Source: Lunularia cruciata (taxonomy: Eukaryota; Streptophyta; Marchantiopsida; Lunulariales; Lunulariaceae). Taken from it: DNA of 64,000 nt. The stretch lies in contig OX419758.1 in NCBI GenBank assembly GCA_948567375.1, positions 43,963,001-44,027,000 on the forward strand, in the 5' to 3' direction. This document shows, in pieces, positions 21,700 through 34,365 of this stretch. Numbering within the stretch: position 1 is the stretch's first letter; each line of letters begins with the position of its first letter. The position numbers and the translations under genes were made by a program. The notes beneath the pieces were generated by a model. That model ran no database searches. It was given only the letters and a program-made list of their open reading frames with translations, and was not told the DNA's origin.

Positions 21700-23510
21700 G
21701 ACAACTATATAGTATATGAGTATTCTCTAAATGTAAAGTGAAGAGAAGAGGAGAAGAGAAAATAAAATTCTATCGCAAAAAAGGGAAGAGATATGATAAC
21801 AAAACTGAAACTGCTTCTTTCGAAACAATAGTACGTTTCATATACGAGTACCCATAATTTCCCCGTAAATTTTGCATGGAACTCCGGACACTCTATAAGT
21901 ATGCGCAGTGGGTGTTTCGAGAATCCATTCTCGGCACCCATTAATAATTCTACGTACCATTTACGGGAGATATCGTCAAACGTTACGAGGTGTGAGAGCA
22001 TAATCCATATCTCTTACGCGGATGAATTCCCGTAGCCTCCTGAAATGTTAGTGGGGATTGAACACGTGACCGTGAGCTTTTAAGGTTACGGGAAGTCCAT
22101 GGAACTTAGTGACCCATCATACTACACGAAATAGTGACCCAAAAAGAAACCAACTGGAACCCTAAATTGTATGGCCGGTTTTATAAATATATTCTTTTTC
22201 TGGTTTACCGGACACTTCAACAAAATTTACGCGATTTGTACGGGAATGTCTAATTCCGTTGTGCCCATTCTGGAAACTCCCTAATATCTGTAGGCTCGGG
22301 AAATTTAACGGGGATACCCTTAACCCCAATAGAACCCGTAAGCGAAAACTAGACAAAATATTTGAATTATATTAAATGACATTGCCTATGAAAGTTTGAC
22401 AGGTAGAGAATTTGAAACGCCCCATCGTTTTACTCTTTTAGGGGTACTGGAAAACATATTTACGGACTCTACTGATTTTCTAAATTCTTCATTTGATTCG
22501 CCCTAATAAGTGAGCTATGATAGGCAAAAGCACATTCAAAGGATCTGCAGGCCCTTGGCGGATGCAAACTATATAGAACCGATAGTGATGGTTTCCATCT
22601 CTATCAAGGTAAAAGAAAAGTTTAACTCAAGGTTCTAGTATAATCAAGTAATTGTATTAATTTTATTTTGGTAGAATTCTCAATTTCAATTTACATTCAT
22701 AACGGATTCTTTCATAAGGAAATTTAGTCAAATTGAAATGCGAAAATTTGAAATAAAGTAAGAGAGAAATATACTATATTCAATTCGATAATCCGTATGT
22801 TGAGTAATCAGCGTCAATGAAACCATCATAACATCGCTAAATAAAGTAAATTTGTACTATAAAATAAAAAGAAATATACTTTGACAGGGAACGAACGATT
22901 AAAATACTAACTTGACTCAAGAGTGAGTAGTTAAAACAAACAGACTTGACCTGACCTGACCTGACCTGACCTGACCGCCTGGTATTACATGGGAACTGGA
23001 GGAGGTCGAGTGGTGATGGAAGGCTTACAAAATGAAGGACAAAGCCGAGAGATGCTTCTAGAAGAGCCCCTTCGTGCACACATAGTTACAGTACTATACA
23101 CAGTACCGGGAGGAGCTTTAGAAGAAGGATGTTTCTAGAAAGCCAAGAATGTTTCGTTGTGTTGCAGGTAAGGTGGAAAGAAGGACGTCACAAAGAACAC
23201 AGAGGTTGTACCGGGAGAAGGTGCACTAGTTTTCTTTCTATGGTTCTTCTATTTATCGTCGCGGTGAGGTTAACACCTACTGCGGAGCTTAATCCTTGTT
23301 CCCACACGTGCAGCTCAAGAACAGAACAGGTAATTCCAGTTTTTCTGCATGTGTATGTGCGTTTATTCGGGGAGTTCATATCATGGCAGCCTTCAACGAG
23401 AAAGTCAAGGCGCCAGCAAATCGCGTTACAATGTCATGCACCGATGACCCTGGTCATATTTCACCTGGGACATACTCACCAACGTTGAAAATTTTTTATA
23501 TTCAAGAACA
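21700..23510. other. CpG-retaining stretch without a recognised gene
   Basis: CpG dinucleotides are markedly more frequent than in neighbouring DNA (about 17 in 21841-22140 by eye, against few in 20281-20580). Frames up to 119 codons exist (23129-23488, +; 21705-22001, -) but none shows a domain I know. Either the DNA is a recent arrival, or it is low-copy and has escaped methylation-driven CpG loss. Confidence 0.4.
22945..22976. repeat. Pentanucleotide microsatellite (TGACC)n
   Basis: About six perfect TGACC units in a row. Confidence 0.95.
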
Positions 23511-23516
23511 ATAAAC

Positions 23517-23820
23517 CTTTTCTCTTGTAGTATATTTTAGATAACATGCGTTTATTTTATTGTTCTGGAAAGAGCATTGGTTTGTGCAATCCATAGGAAA
23601 GTAATCACTCTAGCTGATATTTCTTGGATACTGTAGTAGTTTGTAGACCTTATAACTTGCATAGCTCTAATATCTTAGGTGCGGTTGGGTAGACTTTTCA
23701 CATCGATGCTAGTGGGGCTTAGTTCTATTTTACCTCTTTTGTCTCTCCCTTGTACTGCTTGATAGTATCTTCCCATCCTTCATGTGTTCTATGTGGTCGC
23801 TTTTTCTCCCTTCTGTAAAG
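23517..23820 (+). mobile_element. LINE 3'-end fragment, plus orientation
   Basis: Diverged copy of the LINE 3' end also seen at 49110-49390: TTGTAGTATATTTTAGATAA at 23527, TTTGTAGACC near 23640, GTGGGGCTTAG near 23712, TTGTCTCTCCCTTGTACTGC near 23740 and CTTCATGTGTTCTATGTGG near 23776. It points opposite to the large LINE copies that follow. Only the last roughly 300 bp of the element are present. Confidence 0.7.
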
Positions 23821-23963
23821 GCAAAGAAGTTTGCAGAAATGGTAAAGCCATTTTTGGCCTCAGGCTCTTTGGAACAAAGAAGTTTTCTTCTCTCCCGTTG
23901 GCTTTAATAGGTGCTATTACTTTAGCTTTAGCTTGTCATTAAAGAATATTTGAATTACAAGAA

Positions 23964-26235
23964 AAGCTTCTGGTGTTTAGTTGTCATCACATATATATTC
24001 TAGAGAACAAGTGATGACAGAACAAGTCTTTAGCGGTCATCATAGTAGGAAAGTACGACCGCATAGAACACACAAAGGATGGCAAGACCACATCAAGCCG
24101 TTCAAGGGAGAGAAAAAATAGGTAAAATGGTGCTAAGCCCCAATAGAGTCAATATTAGAAATCTGCCCTATTGCATCTAAGATATCCCAGCTATGAAAGT
24201 TGTACAATCTACACAATTGGAGCATCCAAAGAAGCATCACCTAGTGTGATTGCTCTCCTATCAATTGCATTGACCACTATGCTCAATAGAGCAATGGACA
24301 CATGTCTAAAATATGCTACAAAGTATAAGAGTGAGAGTGGTACCCATGGTGCCTAACATGATAAGCTCTCATGCATTCCATGACAAATGTGTCAAATGCC
24401 ATGTCCATTGCTCCATATAACTCCAAAGCTAGAGGAACAAAGAGGTGACCTTGCTGCATATGCCTATACTTGGAGATCTTATGAGTTGTTGTTGCACTTG
24501 TCGCCCATCGAGGAGGATGGGTAATCATTCCCTCCAAAACTATATCATGCGTAGGGTCTATAGCCATGACATCTACAATTGTCACCTGATCATCTCAGAC
24601 CAAGTATAAGTTTGCCCTGACATGTGTTGTTTGCAAAGCATATGAATGCTCCCTCCAAGCCAAGTATCCACTCTTTTATGCCATATCAAACACTATGTTC
24701 CCTAATAGCATCATGGGTAACTATCCTTTGTCCTCTAAAAGGACACCATCTAGTGTAGAACCACACTCACAAGTGAGTAATGAAGATACAGATGGGTGGA
24801 CCAAACCTAGGCAAAACCTCATCACTATATAGAAATTAGTTGGTGCAAGTCAGATTTCCCTAATGCACAATTGAGCTCCAAGAGCTTGCATCCTTGCCGG
24901 AGCAAAAGCAAATATGTGCTCTAGTAGCCTGAGGAATGGACAAGTCAACTAAGAGAGAATGTAGCATATGTTGACACTATTGTTCCATCAAGGAAGACTA
25001 TAAACCTCTAGTCCAATTCTAACGATAATGAAGCAACGGATGAAAGGTCCTTGCATGCCTGTGGGGATAGATTATCTCTCATATGCCGCAATAACATATA
25101 GAGAGAAATGGCTTCCTCTTCCACCTTTTTCATATAAGTCTCTAAAACCGGCCTATCAACAACCACAAAACAAGAGGAAAGTAGGGGTGTTGAGAGACCT
25201 AACTATCCAAAAGTGCTATAGATGTCATCTCCTCCATAGATAACAAGCCAACTCCTCCACAAAAGATTGTTATAGATGTTTGTTTACATGCCGAATTCCC
25301 TATCACACACTCAAATGGCCTTTGTCCAATAATATCACCAAAGACTCCCATAATCCTCCTATCAAAGGAAGTGATATTTAGGTCAAGGAAGAGGGAATTG
25401 TGTGGAGAAGGTAAGTCAATCAATGAGCAATACTAGAGAAAGGTATACCAAATGCCACATATAGATCTTCTAGTAAAGGAAGGTCCTCCACATGGGAATA
25501 TCCTCCACAAGGGTAGCGTCTAAGAAGCATGTGACAAAATCCTTAGATCATATTGGTACTCCAAGAACGCGTAGTCCATCTACAGATATGATACACCCCA
25601 TTGGAAGCTCAAGGTGTGGAAGGATACCTTAAGGGGACCATGCCTTGCACTTTGATACCTTGATTCTCAAGCCTACTAGATGTAACTTGGTAGTCAAGTG
25701 GTCAAAGGCCTACCTAATCTAATCTATAGGATTCATGATGTGTGTATTGTCTGCCAAGGAGAGAAATACACAACCTAGCATGGCCAAAGTAGTAGATAAG
25801 AGAGCTTTAAAGTGAGGCATGGAAAATAAGGGTCCCCTTAAAGGATCTTCTAGATGTTTTCTAATAGCTGATTCCCTCCTATGAACAACTATGCTAGTAG
25901 TAAAGGGAACCAAGAGAGCAATAAAATGACCACATCAAAGGAATAAGACTCGCCAAGGATCCACCAACCTCCCTAAGCTCCCTAAAGATGGATGCTAATG
26001 AAACGTTATTAAAAGCATTCTCAATATCCACATGTAGGACAACCCACTCTAGATGGATATCTAAGAGTGCCATAATGCCTAGAGATATAGTGTCACATCC
26101 TCTAGTTGTACCTACTCCAAACTAATGTAGACTAAGGTGCTATCGGAAGTGAGAATGGTGATGAAGGCCAATGGTGTGGCTGACCAAATGCAAAAAAATC
26201 TCTCCAATAGCAATTGGTCTAGTGCCCCTTGTATC
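23964..26235 (-). mobile_element. LINE copy A, extra tandem copy of the 3' two-thirds
   Basis: Nearly identical to the matching part of copy B at an offset of 2279 bp, including about 85 bp of flanking DNA beyond the LINE 3' end (CATCACATATATATTC at 23987 and 26266). Minus-strand frames include the RT remnant HLEDPLRGPLFSMPHFKALL (25860-25800) and SLADNTHI at the catalytic YADD/ADD-like position. The C-terminal block VTIVDVMA, ISKYRHMQQGHLFVPLALELYGAMDMAFD (24590-24400) follows. It stops abruptly at about 26232, inside the RT, where copy B flank begins. The shared flank shows a segmental duplication rather than an independent insertion. Confidence 0.75.
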
Positions 26236-26245
26236 CTAGTGTAAG

Positions 26246-29200
26246 CTTATGGTGTTAAGTTGTCATCACATATATATTCTAGAGAACAAGTGATGACAGA
26301 ACAAGTCTTTAGCGGTCATAATAGTAGGAAAGTACGACCGCATAGAACACACAAAGGATGGCAAGACCACATCAAGCCATTCAAGGGAGAGACAAAATAG
26401 GTAAAATAGGGCTAAGCCCCAATAGAGTCAATATTAGAAATCTGCCCTATTGCATCTAAGATATCCCAGCTATGAAAATTGTATAATCTATAAACAATTG
26501 GAGCATCTAAAGAAGCATCACCTAGTGTGATTGCTCTCCTATCAATTGCATTGACCACTATGCTCAATAGAGCAATGGACACATGTCTTAAATATGATAC
26601 AAAGTATAAGAGTGAGAGTGGTACCCATGGTGCCTAACATGATAAGCTCTCATGCATTCCATGACAAATGTGTCAAATGCCATGTCCATTGCTCCATATA
26701 ACTCCAAAGCTAGAGGAACAAAGAGGTGACCTTGCTGCATATGCCTATACTTGGAGATCTTATGAGTTGTTGCTGCACTTGTCGCCCATCGAGGAGGATG
26801 GGTAATCATTCCCTCCAAAACTACATCATGCATAGGGTCTTTAGCCATGACATCTACAATTGTCACCTGATCATCTCAGGCCAAGTATAAGTTTGCCCTG
26901 ACATGTGTTGTTTGCAAAGCATATGAATGCTCCCTCCAAGCCAAGTATCCACTCTTTTATGCCATATCAAACACTGTGTTCCCTAATAGCATCATGGGTA
27001 ACTATCCTAAGGACACCATGTCATATGGACCACATTTGCATCTAGTGTAGAACCACACTCACAAGTGAGTAATAAAGATACAGATGGGTGGACCAAACCT
27101 AGGCAAAACCTCATCACTATATAGAAATTAGTTGGTGCAAGTCAGATTGCCCTAATGCACGATTGAGCTAGGATCCAAGAGCTTGCATCCTTGCTGGAGC
27201 AAGAGCAAAGATGTGCTCTAGTAGCCTAAAAGATGGACAAGTCAACTAAGAGAGAATGTAGCATATATTGACACTATTGTTCCATCAAGGAAGACTATAA
27301 ACCTCTAGTCCAATTCTAACAATATGAAGCAACGGATGAAAGGTCCTTGCATGCCCATGGAGATAGATTATCTCTCATATGCCACAATAACATATAGAGA
27401 GAAATGGCTCCCTCTTCCACCTTTGTCATATAAGTCTCTAAAACCGGCCTATCAACAACCACAAAACAAGAGGAAAGTAGGGGTGTTGAGAGAGCCCAGC
27501 TATCCAAAAGTGCTATAGATGTCATCTCCTCCATAGATAGCAAGACAACTCCTCCACAAAAGATTGTTATAGATGTTTGTTTACATGCCAAATCCCCTGT
27601 CACACACTCAAATGGCCTTTGTTCAATAATATCACCAAAGACTCCTATAATCCTCCTATCAAAGGAAGTGATATGAAGGTCAAGGAAGAGGGAATTGTGT
27701 GGAGAAGGTACGTCAATCAATGAGCAATACTAGAGAAAGGTATACCAAATGCCACCTATAGATCTCCTAGTAAAGGAAGGTCATCCACATAGGGATATCC
27801 TCCACAAGGGTAGCGTCTAAGAAGCATGTGACAAAATCCTTAGATCATATTGGTACTCCAAGAACACGTAGTCCATCTATAGATATGATACACCCCTTTG
27901 GAAGCTCAAGGTGTGGAAGGATACCTTAAGGGGACCATGCCTTGCACTTTGATACCTTGATTCTCAAGCCTACTAGATGTAGCTTGGTAGTCAAGTGGTC
28001 AAAGGCCTACCTAATCTAATCTATAGGGTTCATGATGTGTGTATCATGTGCCAAGGAGGGAAATACACAACCTAGCATGGCCAAAGTAGTAGATAAGAGA
28101 GCTTTAAAGTGAGGCATGGAAAATAAGGGTCCCCTTAAAGGATCTTCTAGATGTTTTCTAATAGCTGATTCCCTCCTATGAACAACTATGCTAGTAGTAA
28201 AGGGAACCAAGAGAGCAATAAAATGACCACATAAAAGGAATAAGACTCGCCAAGGATCCACCAACCTCCCTAAGCTCCCTAAGGATGGATGCTTATGAGA
28301 TGTTATTAAAAACATTCTCAATATCCACATGTAGGACAACCCACTCTAGATGGATATCTAAGAGTGCCATAATACCTAGAGATATAGTCTCACATCCTCT
28401 AGTTGTAGCTACTCCAAACTGATGTGGACTAAGGTGCTATCGGAAGTTAGAATGATGATGAAGGCCAATGGTGTGGCTGACCAAATGCAAAAAAATCTCT
28501 CCAGTAGCAATTGGTCTAGTGCCCCTTGTGTCATTCTCCATTGCAAGAAGTTGACTAGCACCTAACACTGGGCTAAAAGACATAGGGTTGTCTCTTCTTG
28601 CTTTTGCTATAGCCACATGAAACAACTTGGTAAAACCACTTGAAGTATCATTTGCTTGAAATAAATCTCTAAAATGCTCATATAACATCCTTGACAAGCC
28701 TCTTAAGGAAAAGGAAGTAGTAGTGCACAATGCTTGTGCAAAAAGCAACCTATCAAGACATAAAGGCTGCTCAAGTTGATAATCAAAGACCTCTAGTCGT
28801 AATCCCTCTCCTACCATAAGATGTAGTAAGCGTAAGGAAGAGATAGCCTCATCAGCATGAGTAGCCATAGATCAAGGGTGTAGCACTCATGCTACTCTAC
28901 TAAACTCTCTTGCCTGACCCAATGTCCTATACATTGTAATTGAGTGGACTTTGTGGTATCTTGTGGCAAAACTTGTCTCCTAAAATGTGCAGCTCTTAAC
29001 TCCTCCTGTAGGGCTGCCCAATCCTCCATTCAAAATTGACAAAATCTAGCAGCCACCTCTCTATGCTTTGCATACCCCCCTCTAGCATAACAAAGACACC
29101 GTCAAGGGAGTAAGAGGAATAGAAACCATGCTAACTTGTCCAAGGGATCACCGGCCAAGTGATCAAGTGGTAGGAAAAAAGCTTGTCTAGCCTCATCATG

Positions 29201-29338
29201 GAGTGTATGGGTTAGCCTATGGAATAGACGTGGACATGGAAAACTAGTCTCAAATAACCACAATATGCAACACGCTTGAGAAGCTAACCACTCTCATGAC
29301 TTGATTGGAATCCTTTGAATGGTCAACAAAGGATAGAA
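26246..29338 (-). mobile_element. LINE copy B: non-LTR retrotransposon pseudogene
   Basis: Minus-strand order: a leader with TLHDEARQAFFLPLDHLAGDPLDKLAWF (about 29230-29120); the frame 28868-28437 (GLSRMLYEHFRDLFQANDTSSGFTKLF, then PMSFSPVLGASQLLAMENDTRGTRPIATGE); the RT core (HLEWVVLHVDIENVFN; VEDPLRGPLFSMPHFKALL; FPSLAHDTHI, 28360-28030). Next come a long poorly kept middle and the C-terminal VTIVDVMAKDP…KYRHMQQGHLFVPLALELYG block (26866-26600). The original insertion is bounded by a 17-bp duplication, GGTCATCA(c/t)AGTAGGAA, at 29339-29355 and beyond the 3' end. There is no poly-A tail. Stops abound, so it is inactive. The family is recognised by its RT and the conserved tail; the clade is uncertain. 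Confidence 0.75.
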
Positions 29339-29355
29339 GGTCATCACAGTAGGAA

Positions 29356-30500
29356 CATACCTTGCTATGTTCATAAGGGTTGCTTATTTCATGCATTGAT
29401 AACCTTGGCCATATTTCACAATATAATTAGGGTCATCAGTGCATGACATTGTGACACAATTTGTTGGTGCCTCAACTTTTTGGTTGATAAAAACAAAGGC
29501 ATATTTCATAATATGACATTTCTTTATTGGTATTTCACCACGAGATTGTTTTTATGCATATTTTATCATATGACTCTATTTCAAACAAATCAATAGTCTG
29601 CCCATGTTGTGAATGAGGGTCCCATGCTACTTTGCCCATGCATTCATAGAGATCACTTTGCATATAGCATTCACACATATTGAAAGAACACTTTAAAATA
29701 ATAATCTGCAGTTAGACCCCATAAAATCCCATAAACTCAATGTTTATGATTCCATAAATGCACCATAGTTAAACACACTATATCTAATTGGAAAAGCACT
29801 CACTTGCATACGTGTGCAATATATGGGAGGAATTTTCTATGATATGAAGTATTTAACATGTATTTCAAGAATTCACCTCCATAACCAAAGATGAAGCAAC
29901 TCAAAGCCAAACAATCTCAAGTTGATAAGATGATAATTTGAATTTCAAAATCCTCTAACTTTGGTGAACAACATTTATATAAGATTGAAAATGATTTAGA
30001 GCAATTTCATAAGAAGGTTTTTTGGACAAGTAGAGATGTACAAAAATTACATGAACTTTTGCTGATATTGATATATATATATGCTATGATGTCCCGTTTT
30101 GACACAATAAGAGGTTTCAAAAATAGTTTTGAGAGATGTAAACAAGATAAATAACAAACTTCATAACTATTTTTAGTGAACTTTGTAAGGAGATGAAGTG
30201 TTAATAAATAAACACCCCACAAATGGTGTTACAAGATATTTAGTGCAAGTTGTGTTCATTTATAAAAATCAAGTGCCATATTATGGATGTTTAGGTGTGC
30301 CGTATCAAAATAAATGATTGCCAAAAGAGGTGATGTGACTTCTTGAGAGAGTTGCCACATTTTTTGGTGGGTGATTCTTAGAAAAAATTCATGAAAAAAT
30401 TCTTGCAGATCTAAAATGCCACCCTCAACTATTCAAACTCAAATTCACCATCCGGGTGCTAATGCTCTTGTCAATAAAATAAATGATGGTTTTAGTAGTT
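29356..30500. other. AT-rich unassigned DNA
   Basis: Strongly AT-rich, with TATATATATA near 30075. No frame over about 70 codons and nothing recognisable on either strand. Confidence 0.4.
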
Positions 30501-32340
30501 TTGTATTGGTGAGGTGGTTCTTTTCAATAGATTAGTGTGGCAAGGAAGATAGCACAAGTTATGGAAAATGATCTATGCCGCCATACGGCAAGAACCAAGA
30601 ACCAAGAAACCAAGAAGTTGATTGAGGATCAAGGAATTGTACTCCATAAGGGCAACAAAAATTATGCAGTGGGAGATCAAGTACCCCATTGCAGTGCATG
30701 TTCACATTTGGATGTAGAACCACGACCTTTAGACTCACATTTGGATTTGCAACCAATATAATCATTAGGGAAATTTGGAGAATTGTTGAGGATAGTTTCT
30801 TTAACGCCTAGCAAAACAAAAGATGACAATAGGTTTCACATGGCGACATAGTGTTTTAGCCAAAATGATGGATTATTTGGAAGACCTTGAGTATTTTGCA
30901 CAAATTCATAGTGGGAATTGCAAAAAGCCCATTCAATAATCCACTACTTTTAGTTTCATGGCCACATTTTTGGTTCAAGAGGGGCATGGATTTCCTACTT
31001 CTATGACCAATGATAGAATATATAAGAAATGGCTAAGGTACATGAAATTGTACAAAGAAACTTAGCAGTTGAAAATAAATCTACTTGAGAAGGTCTCACA
31101 TGAAAGGAATATGGCAAAGGATGGAGAAGACTACCTGCTGCATGTTCACGTATGTTGTTCTTTTGGGTTTGAACAAAGCCATGATTGCTCCCACAATGCT
31201 CTGCTTGATCGGATCCCAATAGGAATCCACTTTGTAGCCATTGTTAGTCCATAAGGCAAAGAACTAGTTTCTGATTTTTGTGGTCTCCTCTACAACATCA
31301 CACTTCCAATACTAAGGTACATAAAATTGTACGAAGAAACTAAGCAGTTGAAAAATAAGTCTACTTGAGAAGATCTCACATGAAAGGAATATGGCAAAGG
31401 ATGGAGAACTATAGATGACAAATTGAATGGAATGTGCACACATTTTGCTAGAATAGAACCCAATTTTGGAAATAAAGCAAAAATTACTCCACTTGCTATG
31501 GTAATTGGGAGATTTAAATCCCAATTCAAGCAAGGTTGGTGCCAAGGAGGTCCATGAATATGAAGAAACCATCTTGATTGGCTCTCAATTCCCATCTCCT
31601 CCAGAGGTGGTGCTCTTGGACTTGTATCCCTAGTTTGTCCCAAAGTATACCTAGTGTTAACATGGATGGCTTGGAGAATGGAATCCCATCACCCAAGGAA
31701 GAGTCACGATTAGTTGCACCAATAAAGGACTCACCTTTCATTACACCACCTCCACCAACTTCTATAAGGGATGGGTCAAAGTGCTCTTTCCTTGACCAAG
31801 AAGGAGAACATGACCCGAAGAAGCAAGAAGGTGGAATATCAGCAAGTAAGATATCCAAAATGTCACCTAGTATGTCCTTATCTCAAGCTTTAGCAAAAAT
31901 CACCATGTTGAAGGCAAACACTATAGAATCTAGGAAGAGGTTACAACTAGCTAAAATAGAAGCCACCAATAGAGGAAAAGAGAGAAAATAATGATGAAAA
32001 TAAATGGAACCTGAGCATGTTAGATTAGAGAGAGAGAGAGAAGATAAGAGTTGAGATTGAGAAGAAATTGAGTGTTGATAAAAAGAAAGCTAGGGCAAAC
32101 AAACACAAGTTGAGGAGATAAGTCTAGAGTCAAAGAGCACTAATGAAATCAAAATGAGTCTCTTGCGGGAAGGAAAATCTCTTAAGGAAATAAATCAATA
32201 TTTCAAAGTGCTAACTCAAGTTTGGCACAAAATCAAGCCTTTTGCTACAAGTTACAATCTTGAGCCAAAACATCCCACTCCAAATTCTTACTTCAATAAT
32301 AGCAAATATGATACCACCACTAAAGGCACTTCCATGTAAC
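30501..32340 (+). other. Unrecognised pseudogene-like region with internal duplication
   Basis: Plus-strand frames look protein-like in pieces: GHGFPTSMTNDRIYKKW near 30985, NFGNKAKITPLAMVIGRFKSQFKQGW near 31460, and 31578-31991 (137 codons, Ser/Lys-rich with a KEENMTRRSK-type stretch in an adjacent frame). About 95 bp containing AAGGTACAT(G/A)AAATTGTAC is repeated at about 31035 and 31314, so part of the unit was duplicated over 280 bp. I cannot name the family. A transposon-derived protein is likely from the surroundings, but that is inference. Confidence 0.35.
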
Positions 32341-32599
32341 CCAAGTAAATATATAATCAAAGATGATCTTTGACTATTGTATTGACTATGTATTATGATT
32401 AAGTTTATGAGATTTGAGATTTTTGTGTAACCTCTAGAGGTTTCTAGGACAAGTGCTTCTCACTCTCAAAGCTAAACAAAAGTGCCTCTTGTAGTCTCTC
32501 CTTGGAGCCCAAAAGAGCATTACATTCCCATCTAATCCCCAAAAGAGTGCATGCTCCCACTCATTGATGCTTGACATCACTTGACCCAAGAACGCCCAA

Positions 32600-32930
32600 T
32601 GCTGCGAGGTGGTGCACACCAAAGTGTGTGTAAGTTTTAAGGTGATGTTGAGTGAATGTAGGTTGAGTATGGGAAGTGCATGATGGCACCCATTGTGAAT
32701 AGGTAGCAGGTGTAGGCATCAAGTGACGCCCAAACATAAGTGCCAAATGTTGCCGAGTGCCACCTCATGCCGTCCAGTGCCACAAGGTGGCATGTGCCAA
32801 AGTGTGTGTAATTTTAAGGTGGTGGTGAGTGATGCTGGTTTGGTATGAGAGGCATGCAATGGTGCCCGTCATTAGTGGGTGGTGCACATAGGTGCCAAGT
32901 GATGTCCAAACATAAGTGAATAACCTTCAA
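32600..32930. repeat. Two imperfect direct repeats of about 175 bp
   Basis: The block beginning CAAAGTGTGTGTAA(G)TTTTAAGGTG occurs at about 32619 and 32797. Each copy continues through a GATGGCACCC/AATGGTGCCCGTC segment and ends GTCCAAACATAAGTG/GCCCAAACATAAGTG (about 32741 and 32918). Neither copy codes for a recognisable protein. Confidence 0.75.
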
Positions 32931-33628
32931 GTGATATGAGGTATGAGAGTGAAGCAAAGTTAAAATGTTAATAAATGTGGAATCAAAAATATGATACATA
33001 TCACATGATATGAGATGATTCAAGATATGAGAGTGAGGCAAAGAGAAATTGAGAATGGAAATAAATGTATAATAATAAATATGATATATATGATTTGTAT
33101 AAATGTGTAGTCACTATGTTAGAAGAGAAAGATGCAACATGGAGTTTACGTGCTACCACTGCATCCTCAATTTTGCATTGACATACATCATGTTGAATCC
33201 TAAATGGACTCAATGACCATCCCTCTTGCTCTCATCCAAGGATTGGTGCCTGATATTGCTAGCAAGAAGGTAATATGGATCACTACTATAAGAACTCAAT
33301 CTATTGGATGTCCACTCCTCTTCTGCCCAACTAACAGCAAGCTTATCATCATGGATAAATCTATCCAAAGCACTCATCAAGGGGTTGAATGACCAAGTGT
33401 ATGATGATCTTTTTGCCCTATAAGGATGGAAGTAAGGAGGATAGATAGCACCATGTGGATGGTTCTTAAAGTAAGAGAGTCATAACTATCCAAGATTAAA
33501 ATATCATGAAGAGCTAAACCTTATGAAGTGAGATGCTCATAGGATCTAACTCTAAGTCCCCCAAACTCATCATCTTGTTAGACATCTACAAAACACAAAT
33601 AGGCCATGAGGAAAAACCCAATGTGAAC
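32931..33628. other. Unassigned DNA
   Basis: The minus-strand frame around 33395-33190 reads DRFIHDDKLAVSWAEEEW and DPYYLLASNIRHQSLDESKRD, protein-like but not placed in any family. It may belong to the same broken gene as 34366-36390, from which it is separated by a solo LTR. Confidence 0.3.
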
Positions 33629-34365
33629 TGTAACACCCATTTGTGCATGTATGTGGTATTGTGATATTTAGCTTGGTATTACAAGTACGTGAGAGATATT
33701 ATTTATATAGAGATAAAATATGGTTCTACATTAGTCATGATTAGCTAAAGTTAGTCATAGCTAAGATAGTGAGGACCTTACTTTAGAGGAAGTAGAAAAG
33801 ATGAGCACCACTATTTTGGATTCTAGTGTTTTGACTTGGTATTATTCCTAGGTGTTTGGCTTTGAGGAAAGAGTTAAGAATTCTTGGGCCCACAAACCTT
33901 TTTGTTTTGGATTCTTCTTTAGTCCAAGGATAGCCCATGTGAAGGAATCCTTGACTTAGTAGTTGGGTCAAGATGAGATCACATGCTTAGTGTAATATGC
34001 CCATGTGGATGGATATTCCTTTATATTTTTTGACTTTACTTGACTTTTAGCCTAGTAACTTGAGTTACTATGGTAAATAGTAACTTTAGTACATAACTAT
34101 TTCACAAGTATATAAATAAAGGGTGAAGAGTTACTCATCATCCTTTCATTTGCAACTATCTTTCTCTCATTGAGTTCTCTAGTGAGCAATGTCTTGAGTC
34201 TTGGAGTGTTAGCCTTGGAGGAGTATGATGGAGTTGGGGTTCCTTGCCTCTTTAGTCCATGGTGCACTACCATAATAGTCATCAGAGATTCATCCTGAGT
34301 GAGAGGCAGGCCAGCTCAAAGAACTCCCTTTGGGAGTTTTGACCACTACTACATGCTCCATAGCA
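33629..34365 (+). mobile_element. Family-C solo LTR
   Basis: About 737 bp, from TGTAACACCC to CATAGCA, matching the copy at 4395-5116. It contains TATAAATAAAGGGTG (34111), CTCATTGAGTTCTCTAGTGAG (near 34166) and the CATCAGAGATTCATCCTGAG end region. No internal retrotransposon DNA adjoins. The presumed flanking pentamers (TGAAC and ACCAC) do not match, so the right end could be off by some bases. Confidence 0.7.

Noticed and set aside
21700-23510. Organellar (plastid or mitochondrial) DNA insertion
   Set aside because: CpG-rich composition raised the idea, but no organellar gene or rRNA/tRNA sequence is recognisable.
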